Positions 60,201 through 64,000 of a stretch of DNA of 64,000 bases are shown piece by piece. This DNA is from Cristatella mucedo (Eukaryota > Bryozoa > Phylactolaemata > Cristatellidae). Numbering within the stretch: position 1 is the first letter of the stretch; each line of letters starts with the position of its first letter. A program made the translations under genes and the position numbers. Under the pieces are notes generated by a model. The model ran no database searches. It saw nothing but the letters and a program-made list of their open reading frames with translations, and was not told the origin of the DNA. The DNA lies in assembly GCA_009760855.2 (NCBI GenBank), contig WPIO01000015.1:1278501-1342500 (forward strand), read 5' to 3'.

Positions 60201-63200
60201 TAGGGGCTGCAAACTGGCGCCCTCTGGCTATTGTGTAGTTTGCACATCGTCCGAACAGCAGATGTAACAAGACACAACAACCTTGCTCTCTGCTGCTACG
60301 ATATTTCAGGGATGTTATTGTATAGCATTCGTCATAGCACTGCTATAATAAATGCATGGGCTTAGCAAGCATTAACAAAGCCAAGCTGGAGGACCAGGCA
60401 TTGATCCTTGATGTAGCTAGTCACAGGAAGGCAACCCACAAAAAGCTCCTTCGGGTGGGTCCAGGATGGGCCAGCAACCACTCGTCAATCCCGATCCCTA
60501 TGCCTGGTGGAAGGAGTGCTGCTGGAAAAAAATCCTAGCTGATTAAACAGCTTCTTTTGTATAGCGACAGAAGAGCCTTTACGGCTATCACCACCACTTG
60601 CAGTGGCAATAAGGAATCGCCCATATCAGGAATCGAACCCACGACCTCGGGACCGAGGTCGTGAAAGCAACCGCCTTACCTAGTGTGCGCCATCACGGCT
60701 CACCATTAACTGTATAACCCCATCACTTCTAAAGCAATCTGTCCCACAATCCACTGCAGCCACGATTAGCAACCTTTAGGATAACAATAATAATAATATT
60801 ACATTTGTAAAGCACCCTCAAAGAACTTTCTCTTTCTCTTCGTCTCGAACAAATCTCTTTCTAGGCACTTAACATATGCTGTAAATGAAGTACCATCAGA
60901 TGGTTAGTAGTAGCATGCACTATGTCAGCAAGCATAACATGGTTAGAGGTGATACGCACAAGGTCAGCATGCAATATGGTTAGTGGCAGCATGCACTGTG
61001 TCAGCACACATAATCATACAAACGACGAATCGCATGGACCTAAAAGTGAGGGACAAAACCTTGAAGTCATTGCTTGACTTGGAGTCAGTGCAGGTCGGAG
61101 AGAAGTGGTCTGATGTGGCAACTCCAACGCCCACGAGAGACAAGCTTAGCTGCAGAGCTGTAAGCGCCTGATTGCACAGGCCGGTGGGCCAGCAAGCTAC
61201 CCCAGATCACCACCGGGAATCCCGACCTTGGCTCTGACTTGGCTAGCCGACGGCACAGTAACCAGTGCCCTACCTCTGCTGCTGCTGCCTCCGAAGTTGT
61301 AGGTACAACCCAAAAACTTTCAGGTCCCTTCATTCTCTGGCAGCAGCTAACCTATCAGATCTACTCTCCCACCAGGCTAGGCAACGTACCACCCGCTTCA
61401 CTTCGCTTTTCAAGTATCACGGCAGTTCTTAGTTGGGCATAAAATAATTAGCAGAGAGAACCAGCATCCCAGCTTCAGTCCAGTCGGGGGCTTAGGAAAA
61501 AATGGTAATCGAGCAAATCTGAACCGTCCGAATACTTTTGCGTTTGAGTGTACACACATATATTAATATGCCACTGCTCACCCAACCTCTAACTGCCTAT
61601 CAAGCAGCATATGGAGTTTAAGGTCCTTTAACTGACTCACAGGTCTCTTTATTCTTTTCCTCCGGCTTACCTTTATGAAATACTTACCCCTTAGAACTCC
61701 TTTGTACAACAACCCACTCTTCTGATATTTGTAGCAGAGCCTCTAACCAACCCAGTGCCTTCGGTTCCTAAGCTCCAAAAGCCTAGAACTCACTACGGCA
61801 TCTACTGACCTGGCTGCACTTACAAGGAAGCCGATTAAATTTGCCTCCCAGCATTTGCTCTAGCCTTGTGCACTGTCGTTTACATGGTGTTTATTCAAAT
61901 TGTGCACTGTATTATCACTGCACAGTCAACATGCTTGCTTTCCAACGTTTCTGAAGCTTCCAGAACGAGATATAGTTTTCTGTAGGTGCTCTTAAGAGGT
62001 AATGCTGTTATTATTATTATTATTACTTACTATTATTTTCCTCATCATTATTGGAGACCGTGCCTTTAATTCCCATGCTCTTAAAGCCTGGAACTCACTA
62101 CCGATGCACACCACAGCATCCCCTGACATGACAACATTTAAAAGAAGCTTAAACCTGTTTATTACACAATTTGGTGGATCTTTGTGATTCGTCTTTCGTG
62201 TGCATGCACCTGCTTACACTGCCAGCTGCTTGCGGATGTTACCACCAATCATTTGGTAATGTTTTCTATACAGCATCTGTAAAGTGCATAGAAAGAGATT
62301 CAGTCCTCTGAGGGTGCAATACCAATTTATTATATATATTATATATATATAATTCATTTGTATAGCGCCCCAAGAGAACTTAATCTCTATTCAGGCGCTT
62401 CACGTATGCCTCGCGGTTCGAGCCCACGACCCCAGTCAGACCTTGGTCGGGGCGAGCACCTTAACCGCTAGACCAAACCAGCTATTTTCTTAATCTGATC
62501 GTTTAGCTATACATCGTACGAACCTCGAATCCGTTAGAAATTCGTGCCTGTAGTTCCTATGCTCTCAAAGCCTGCAATTTTCTTCCGACTGACATCACAT
62601 CTCCTGACTTGAAGACATTTAAAAATAAGTTAAACAGCACCTGTTTCTCACAGCATTTAGTGGGTCCTTGTGAATTGTCCTTTGTGTGCTTATGCATGCA
62701 GACTCTATCCATGCTCCACTAACCATATATCCATATTGACACTGTACATGTTACCTCTAACAATATTATGTTTGTTGACACTGTGCATGTTACTATTAAC
62801 CATTTGATCATGCTTCCTCTATAGCATAAGTAAAGTGCCTAGAAAGAGAATAAGTTCTCTGAGGGCACTATACAAAATGTATTATTGTGTTATAATTTTT
62901 AACCCAGCACTAAGTAGATGTCACCATCTGGGTCCACACTCTCCTGACTCGGTAGTCTGCTTCTACTCTCAAATCCTTAAGAGGGGGGGGGGGTTAATCG
63001 AGGTTAAATCCAATCCAATCTAGTCAATCGAATCTGCATGCTACGGTCTGTCAACAACTTACACGCTCCTGCGGATGGTCGCCGAAGAAGTCAGGATGAA
63101 CCGCAAAATAGAATGGTCGAAGTGCAGCCTGGTAGTCGGTCGATGCAGCTCTCTGCTGCTGCTGCCGCTGCAAAGCTGGCTGCACCAGGCGGCCGACTGT

Positions 63201-63305
63201 TGCAATCCCCCTACAACGAAGCAGCTCACACAAGTCCACCCAGACAGCTCGAATTTTCTCGGTTAGCAAAGCTGGCACCAAAAATGAAGCAGCATATGCA
63301 GGCAT
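33457..63305 (-). CDS. TCAIM: TCAIM-like gene (mitochondrial DUF4460/DUF4461 protein), whole gene, 8 exons
   Basis: Coding exons on the minus strand: 63305-63063, 57492-57363, 52285-52036, 50251-50031, 42873-42782, 42674-42427, 39334-39203 and 33739-33457. Every junction has AG/GT borders and matching phase, and the lengths sum to 1599 nt, which is 532 residues plus TGA. Human TCAIM is about 496 residues. Family landmarks appear in the expected order: [15 protein letters not shown] and VNENSLKQL (DUF4460), [10 protein letters not shown], a GDVMLG segment, SELLGG exactly 30 residues after the conserved Trp as in the human protein, a CC motif (VIGCCEALL) and a terminal [15 protein letters not shown] is a mitochondrial protein; in mouse it is linked to T-cell activation and to metabolic enzyme turnover, while its invertebrate role is unknown. 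The N-terminus is uncertain. The match to the family is from recall of the protein, not from a search. Confidence 0.9.
33850..34370. other. TCAIM intron 7, left end
   Basis: Unassigned intronic sequence. Confidence 0.5.
34375..34900 (+). mobile_element. LINE family B C-terminal coding fragment
   Basis: A 163-codon open frame with [60 protein letters not shown] and [20 protein letters not shown]. This is one of the best preserved coding pieces; no 3' UTR. Confidence 0.85.
35440..36500 (-). mobile_element. LINE family B palm-domain fragment
   Basis: Minus strand shows [20 protein letters not shown] (intact form has YADD), [20 protein letters not shown] and an upstream [11 protein letters not shown] block near 36100. 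A hairpin (GTGCTCTTCAAGAC / GTCTTGAAGAGCAC, about 35594-35632) lies in its left part. Confidence 0.82.
37235..37300 (-). mobile_element. SINE family I tail fragment
   Basis: TTTGTGTAGCACCTTAAGAA, AACTTAATCTCCATCC, GGCGCTTTAC. Confidence 0.55.
37385..37545 (-). mobile_element. SINE family II
   Basis: Minus-strand head GGACCGTGATAGCTCAGGAG, GTAAGGTGCCCGCTC; B box GGGTTCGAATCC; tail GCTATACAAATGGGGCTGTT, AAATCAGCTA. Confidence 0.88.
37640..38830. mobile_element. LINE family B with an inverted 5' part
   Basis: The left part (about 37640-37910) reads on the minus strand ([20 protein letters not shown]). The right part (about 37920-38830) reads on the plus strand, starting at the next downstream domain ([11 protein letters not shown]) and continuing to [20 protein letters not shown] near 38460. 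A short minus LINE B tail (38035-38150) sits inside the right part. Confidence 0.75.
38882..38970 (-). mobile_element. LINE family B 3' tail fragment
   Basis: TAATAATAATATATTTGTAT, AGTGCCCTCAGAGAATTTAA. Confidence 0.75.
39203..39334 (-). CDS. TCAIM: TCAIM exon 7: DUF4461, C-terminal part
   Basis: It follows a TTGTGCTACAG acceptor with one base completing Gly, then reads [20 protein letters not shown], then [20 protein letters not shown] and RHRR, ending in phase 2 before GTGAGC. It corresponds to the human segment around HFNIPTLCDPANLQWFI and the following basic helix. A minus-strand LINE B tail fragment lies just downstream in the next intron (38882-38970). Confidence 0.88.
39605..39800 (-). 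mobile_element. LINE family B 3' UTR
   Basis: AATAATACATTGTTATAGCA, CCCACAGAGACCTTAATCTC, and the GTCAGCATGCACAAGCATAC block of the family 3' UTR. Confidence 0.75.
39880..40330 (+). mobile_element. LINE family B internal fragment
   Basis: [27 protein letters not shown]-type block lost, then [20 protein letters not shown] near 40120. Confidence 0.78.
40333..40440 (-). mobile_element. SINE family II tail fragment
   Basis: TAGTAGCTGATTTAACAGCC, TCATTTGCATAGTAGCAGAA; head missing. Confidence 0.7.
40580..40935 (+). mobile_element. LINE family B 3' end
   Basis: [40 protein letters not shown], then a divergent 3' UTR ending (ATT)n-like. Confidence 0.72.
41139..41179. repeat. Poly(G) plus (GGT)n
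   Basis: About a dozen G followed by about ten GGT units. Confidence 0.9.
41625..41800 (+). mobile_element. SINE family II
   Basis: Head GGGCCGTTATAGCGCAGGAG, TTACGGTG; B box GGGTTCGAGTCTTGC; tail GCTATACAAACGAGGCTGTT, AAATCAGCTAAAATTTC. Confidence 0.88.
41909..41976. repeat. (GT)n microsatellite
   Basis: GT run of about 65 bp. Confidence 0.95.
42155..42390 (+). mobile_element. LINE family B 3' end
   Basis: GAGATTAAAAAAGAAGCTAA start, GTAAAGTGCTCAGCAGTAGA, then AT-rich tail; it lies just past the exon 6 donor of TCAIM. Confidence 0.75.
42427..42674 (-). CDS. TCAIM: TCAIM exon 6: DUF4461 core
   Basis: It starts in phase 0 after TTACCTCGTTGCAG, reads [20 protein letters not shown], continues through [19 protein letters not shown] and [20 protein letters not shown], and ends in phase 2 before GTGAGT. 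The distance from the Trp at the end of exon 5 to the LLGG motif is 30 residues, the same as in human TCAIM with no gap. Confidence 0.9.
42782..42873 (-). CDS. TCAIM: TCAIM exon 5: start of DUF4461 block
   Basis: A 92-nt exon behind a strong CTCTTCTTTCTAG acceptor. After two bases closing a Gly codon it reads [20 protein letters not shown], then [10 protein letters not shown], ending in phase 0 before GTGAGT. The F.xDxxG.xxxGxVMLG pattern is the most recognisable stretch shared with vertebrate TCAIM. The intron to exon 6 is only 107 bp, the shortest in this gene. Confidence 0.9.
43078..43452. repeat. (CA)n tract with ten interspersed CACGTGGGCG-type units
   Basis: The word GTGGGCGAAC occurs inside CA repeats with its first G at 43111, 43129, 43147, 43165, 43235, 43253, 43289, 43321 and 43351. 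A tenth variant, GTGGGGGAAC, is at 43375. The first four and the 43235/43253 pair are spaced exactly 18 bp. It lies in TCAIM intron 4. Confidence 0.95.
43614..44317. mobile_element. 704-bp element with about 66-bp terminal inverted repeats
   Basis: The left end starts TTGAGAAAATACTGAGAAG and continues GGTCCAACAATCGAAT, TTTAGGGTA, AAAAGACAA. The complement of the right end starts TTGAGAAAATACTGAGAATG and carries the same blocks in the same order. The interior is AT-rich and non-coding. This fits a non-autonomous DNA transposon (MITE-like). A target-site duplication is not clear to me, and the superfamily is unassigned. Confidence 0.82.
44318..45547. other. TCAIM intron 4, unassigned
   Basis: No exon or known repeat recognised, apart from a short poly(G) near 45065. 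Confidence 0.45.
45548..45635 (-). mobile_element. SINE family I, partial
   Basis: TAGCGCCTTAAGAAAACTCA, ATCTCTATCCAGGCACTTCG, GGTCTCGAGCCTACGACC. Confidence 0.7.
46172..46233. repeat. (CA)n microsatellite
   Basis: CA run of about 60 bp. Confidence 0.95.
46278..46402 (+). repeat. Tandem duplication of about 75 bp
   Basis: GGTAAAATTAAAATGCAAAC, CCTTTAT occurs at 46300 and again at 46373, with related flanks (TTAAACTTGG / TTAAACATAGG). Confidence 0.85.
47540..47640 (-). mobile_element. LINE family B 3' tail fragment
   Basis: AGCCCCCTCAGTGAACTTTA, TCTCTTTCTATGCACTTTAC. Confidence 0.75.
47740..47905 (+). mobile_element. SINE family II, degraded
   Basis: TGATGCTCGCTCGCACTTCA, GGTCCGGGTCGTGG; tail TGCTGCTAGAACCGAGGTTA, CTGAATTGGCTGACC. 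Confidence 0.6.
48053..48610 (-). pseudogene. Broken acidic reading frame, possible DNA-transposon accessory protein remnant
   Basis: On the minus strand, frames in three phases read in order: [20 protein letters not shown] then [39 protein letters not shown]; and finally, from an ATG at 48201, [20 protein letters not shown] ending EGGVMLND and stop at 48056. The first two blocks, if joined by a frameshift, resemble the D-x-FGKFVA..L..L pattern of small MADF/BESS-type proteins carried by some transposons. This is a weak resemblance. Each open piece is short, so it could be chance. Confidence 0.25.
48640..49574. other. TCAIM intron 4, unassigned
   Basis: No gene or known repeat recognised. 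Confidence 0.4.
49575..49880 (+). mobile_element. LINE family B 3' end
   Basis: ACGAGATTTAAAAAGAACTT, GTAAAGCGCCTAGAGAGAGA, GAGGGCGCTTTATCAAGTGC, (ATT)n. It lies 150 bp downstream of TCAIM exon 4. Confidence 0.85.
50031..50251 (-). CDS. TCAIM: TCAIM exon 4: helical segment
   Basis: It starts after a CGTCGTCGCAG acceptor with one base completing an Arg codon and reads [20 protein letters not shown], then a helical stretch with LSESLKHRL, and [20 protein letters not shown]. It ends in phase 1 before GTAGGT. The DIQWDCGW segment corresponds to DIRWQRSWG in human TCAIM. This exon is GC-rich compared with its AT-rich flanks. Confidence 0.87.
50785..50850 (-). mobile_element. SINE family I tail fragment
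   Basis: TTTGTATAGCACCATAAGAG, AGCTTAATCTCTATTCAGGT. Confidence 0.6.
50930..51160 (-). mobile_element. LINE family B internal fragment
   Basis: Minus frame [35 protein letters not shown]. Confidence 0.8.
51210..51830 (-). mobile_element. LINE family A C-terminus and 3' UTR
   Basis: Open frame with [40 protein letters not shown], then the GATGCGTACCGAAAG-type 3' UTR and AATGTAATGTATCTCC tail complement. A GTGTGCCAAGCTTGTG hairpin/duplication is at about 51660-51705. Confidence 0.85.
52036..52285 (-). CDS. TCAIM: TCAIM exon 3: central region
   Basis: The exon follows the acceptor TTTCTGCCTGCAG and begins with two bases of a split Gly codon. It reads [20 protein letters not shown], then [12 protein letters not shown], and a variable acidic stretch containing [16 protein letters not shown]. 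It ends in phase 2 before GTAAGT. The [15 protein letters not shown] segment corresponds to the human VKFTL..LLSTVLYILNSC segment. Similarity is moderate; phase agreement on both sides is the stronger support. Confidence 0.82.
52286..52859. other. TCAIM intron 2, unassigned
   Basis: Nothing recognised. Confidence 0.4.
52860..53345. mobile_element. Three LINE family B 3' tail fragments
   Basis: Plus fragment 52860-52945 (AAGTGCTTAGAAAGAGATTA); minus fragments 52985-53080 and 53140-53345, each starting with (ATT)n complement and GCATCTTAAGAGAACTAAAT or GCACCCTTAGAGAACTTAAT. Confidence 0.8.
53346..53819. other. Intronic, unassigned
   Basis: A minus-strand open frame of 82 codons (53810-53562) has no conserved motif and its best donor leaves a stop in the needed phase; not called as an exon. 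Confidence 0.4.
53820..54125 (-). mobile_element. LINE family B 3' fragment
   Basis: GGTGTGTTTCAGCTTCTTCT, AAAATTTTATCAAGTCCGGT, GATGTCTCGACATCAGTCGA. Confidence 0.75.
54110..54315 (+). mobile_element. SINE family II with an internal hairpin
   Basis: Tail GCTATACAGTAAATGAGGCT, GTAGAATCGCCTGAATTTC. The body carries a CTCCTGCTGCTGC / GCAGCAGCAGCAGGAG inverted repeat (about 54186-54235). Confidence 0.7.
54415..54865 (-). mobile_element. LINE family B 3' end
   Basis: AGCCCCGTCAGAAAGCCGAA tail complement; C-terminal frame [40 protein letters not shown]. Confidence 0.85.
54870..55785 (-). mobile_element. LINE family B, tail fragment plus longer coding fragment
   Basis: A 3' UTR piece (54870-55115) abuts a coding piece (55130-55785) with [40 protein letters not shown] and [20 protein letters not shown]. 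The coding piece is closely similar to the element at 58.6 kb. Confidence 0.85.
55814..55965 (+). mobile_element. SINE family I, well preserved
   Basis: A-box region TGGTTTGGTCCAGCGGTTAA, GGTGCTCGCC; B-box region GTGGGCTCGAGC; tail AAGCGCCTGAATAGAGATTA, AGTTCTCTTGGGGCGCTATA, CAAATGAATTATT. Confidence 0.9.
55966..56654. other. TCAIM intron 2, with short duplications
   Basis: Contains a 38-bp tandem duplication (ACCAGTGCTAGCTTTCAAAA.., 55961 and 55998) and two copies of CTCACTATCTACCCACCCAC near 56342 and 56410. No gene. Confidence 0.5.
56655..57088 (+). mobile_element. LINE family A C-terminus and 3' UTR
   Basis: [40 protein letters not shown], then GATAAAGTCTGCTGGCTACT and the GGAGATACCGACATAGATAC tail. 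Confidence 0.85.
57175..57249. repeat. (CA)n microsatellite
   Basis: CA run of about 74 bp, 114 bp from TCAIM exon 2. Confidence 0.95.
57363..57492 (-). CDS. TCAIM: TCAIM exon 2: DUF4460 continuation
   Basis: This 130-nt exon starts after TTTCTAG with ACA GTC AAT and reads [20 protein letters not shown], then [18 protein letters not shown] stronger-looking donor (GTACCG) at 57378 would end in phase 0, which does not fit the next exon. The donor GTTCGT at 57362-57361 ends in phase 1, fits the next exon exactly, and restores the spacing seen in the human protein between the FYxR motif and the following beta-strand. I therefore chose the later donor. Both may be used. Confidence 0.85.
57493..58599. 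other. TCAIM intron 1, unassigned
   Basis: Nothing recognised; short poly(G) near 57522. Confidence 0.45.
58600..60185 (-). mobile_element. LINE family B, long 5'-truncated copy
   Basis: From the (ATT)n tail complement through C-terminal frame ([12 protein letters not shown] and [20 protein letters not shown]), active-site block [20 protein letters not shown] with an intact YADD (59720 region), to [20 protein letters not shown] and [20 protein letters not shown] near 60013-60150. Frameshifts remain. It is the best preserved palm region in the window. Confidence 0.88.
60535..60705 (-). mobile_element. SINE family II, well preserved
   Basis: Minus-strand head GGTGAGCCGTGATGGCGCAC, ACTAGGTAAGGCGGTTGC; duplicated GACCTCGG..CCGAGGTC symmetry; B box GGGTTCGATTCC; tail GCTATACAAAAGAAGCTGTT, TAATCAGCTAG. 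Confidence 0.9.
60780..61430. mobile_element. LINE family B fragments in opposite orientation
   Basis: Minus piece 60780-61200 (AGCACCCTCAAAGAACTTTC; GTGGTCTGATGTGGCAACTC) faces a plus piece 61315-61430 (GGTCCCTTCATTCTCTGGCA). Confidence 0.75.
61431..62034 (+). mobile_element. Divergent LINE-like remnant
   Basis: A plus-strand stretch with CCTCTAACCAACCCAGTGCC, TTCGGTTCCTAAGCTCCAAA and GAACGAGATATAGTTTTCTG resembles an old LINE B end. Confidence 0.45.
62035..62342 (+). mobile_element. LINE family B 3' end
   Basis: [40 protein letters not shown], then AAGTGCATAGAAAGAGATTC and tail. Confidence 0.85.
62345..62485 (-). mobile_element. SINE family I, well preserved
   Basis: Minus strand: AGCTGGTTTGGTCTAGCGGT, TAAGGTGCTCGCC; GGGCTCGAACCGC (B box); AATAGAGATTAAGTTCTCTT, GGGGCGCTATACAAATGAAT. 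Confidence 0.9.
62490..62890 (+). mobile_element. LINE family B 3' end
   Basis: TACATCGTACGAACCTCGAA, ACATTTAAAAATAAGTTAAA, GTGCCTAGAAAGAGAATAAG, GAGGGCACTATACAAAATGT. Confidence 0.85.
63063..63305 (-). CDS. TCAIM: TCAIM exon 1 (or first visible exon): presequence and start of DUF4460
   Basis: The exon encodes [20 protein letters not shown] and ends in phase 0 at CGT before a GTAAGT donor. Upstream residues such as [18 protein letters not shown] are Arg/Gln-rich and free of acidic residues, which suits a mitochondrial presequence. Two starts are possible. One is the ATG at 63305-63303, giving 61 residues before ALRPFYF against about 35 in human. The other uses a pyrimidine-rich TTGTAG acceptor that would begin the exon at 63210 in phase 2, with the true start codon in an exon beyond the window. 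The second fits the usual length better. Confidence 0.85.
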
Positions 63306-63391
63306 GTGCCGAGCAGAGCAGAACCGGTCGTGGCACACTCTTCAGATTAAGTTCTCTTAGAGTGCTGTAAAAATGAACTAATAAAAAAATA

Positions 63392-63575
63392 CTAGCTGAT
63401 TTAACAGCCTCTTTTGTATAGCGATAGAAAAGCCTTTACGGCTATCACCACCGCTTGCGGGGGGGGGGGGGGGGGGCCGATAAAGAAACGCCCACCGCAG
63501 GATTCGAGCCCACGACCTCGGGACCAAGGTCGTGAAAAGCAACCACATTACCTAGTGCGCCATCGAGGCTCGCCA
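63392..63575 (-). mobile_element. SINE family II, well preserved
   Basis: Minus-strand A box TGGCGCACTAGG (matches TRGCNNARYNGG except one base), B box GGGCTCGAATCC, tail GCTATACAAAAGAGGCTGTT, AAATCAGCTAG. A poly(G) run of about 17 sits in the body on the plus strand. Confidence 0.9.
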
Positions 63576-64000
63576 AGTTATAAATACTCCCATTCCCCCC
63601 CCCCCCCCCCCCCCCCCCCCCCGCAGGAAGATTCATGGAAGAATGGCTCGCTGAACCGTAGCGAACCCAGCCACTGCCTACCTCCAGGCGGCAGGATTGT
63701 CGGTGAACTTTACTCTTACAGTGGTTAACCACACACCTACCACTTTCCAGTGCAGGCTTAACAAACTCAGCTTTCACTCCAATCTGTGTTTCCGGGTGCA
63801 TGCCGGCAGTTGAGCGTTTTCAAAGGGGTTAACATCAAGTCATGATTCCACCCGCCCCGGCTTTTCAATCCGAAGACTTCCCCTGCGGCCTACGTCCCGA
63901 TTATTTGACGCCAACTTATTCGAGCAGCAGTTGCCTCAAAGCCCTGTCTATCGATGCAAACCTTGGCAGTCGCTCCTGCAGACTAGACTGAAATCTTACA
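63576..64000. other. Right edge, upstream of TCAIM exon
   Basis: Contains a poly(C) run (about 63595-63622). A non-coding or first coding exon of TCAIM is not recognised. Confidence 0.4.

Noticed and set aside
55814-62485. Functional tRNA genes from the A/B-box heads
   Set aside because: The heads lack complete cloverleaf arms and always continue into SINE tails.

Overview
This is a stretch of animal (metazoan) nuclear DNA, not a prokaryotic or viral sequence. It has small spliced exons with GT-AG borders separated by kilobase introns, dense fragments of non-LTR retrotransposons, two tRNA-derived SINE families, long dinucleotide microsatellites and one CpG-rich island. The species cannot be named from the sequence. 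Intron size and repeat load suggest a bilaterian with a medium-to-large genome; the alanine-, serine- and glycine-rich, GC-rich coding exons would fit several lineages.

Two host genes can be read, both on the minus strand and head to tail. (1) A TCAIM-like gene (T-cell activation inhibitor, mitochondrial; DUF4460/DUF4461 family) runs from about 63.3 kb down to 33.46 kb in eight exons. The exon phases close without a single conflict into a reading frame of about 532 codons ending at a stop. (2) The 5' part of a GSE1-like gene (genetic suppressor element 1, a nuclear coregulator-associated coiled-coil protein) runs from about 8.15 kb to 0.28 kb in five exons (775 codons) and continues beyond the left edge. 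A CpG island at about 17.5-20.1 kb lies upstream of the GSE1-like coding exons and is the best promoter candidate.

Almost everything else is repeat. LINE family A ends in CATTACATT-type tails, with copies at 4.4, 8.5, 14.9, 16.4, 22.3-25.2, 27.6, 51.2 and 56.7 kb. LINE family B is L2-like, ends in (ATT)n and has about 30 fragments; the largest are at 11.4-14.4 and 58.6-60.2 kb. SINE family I has a tRNA-like head and a tail like LINE B. SINE family II has a tRNA-like head and a different tail, ending near GTTAAATCAGCTAAAATT. All reverse-transcriptase frames are broken. Nested insertions give a relative order of activity. Two elements with terminal inverted repeats (28.997-29.290 and 43.614-44.317 kb) look like non-autonomous DNA transposons.

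I found no CRISPR array, operon or complete new multi-gene system. The most informative observations are the two host genes and their linkage, the SINE/LINE tail sharing, the two terminal-inverted-repeat elements, and a (CA)n tract studded with ten CACGTGGGCG-type units inside a TCAIM intron.
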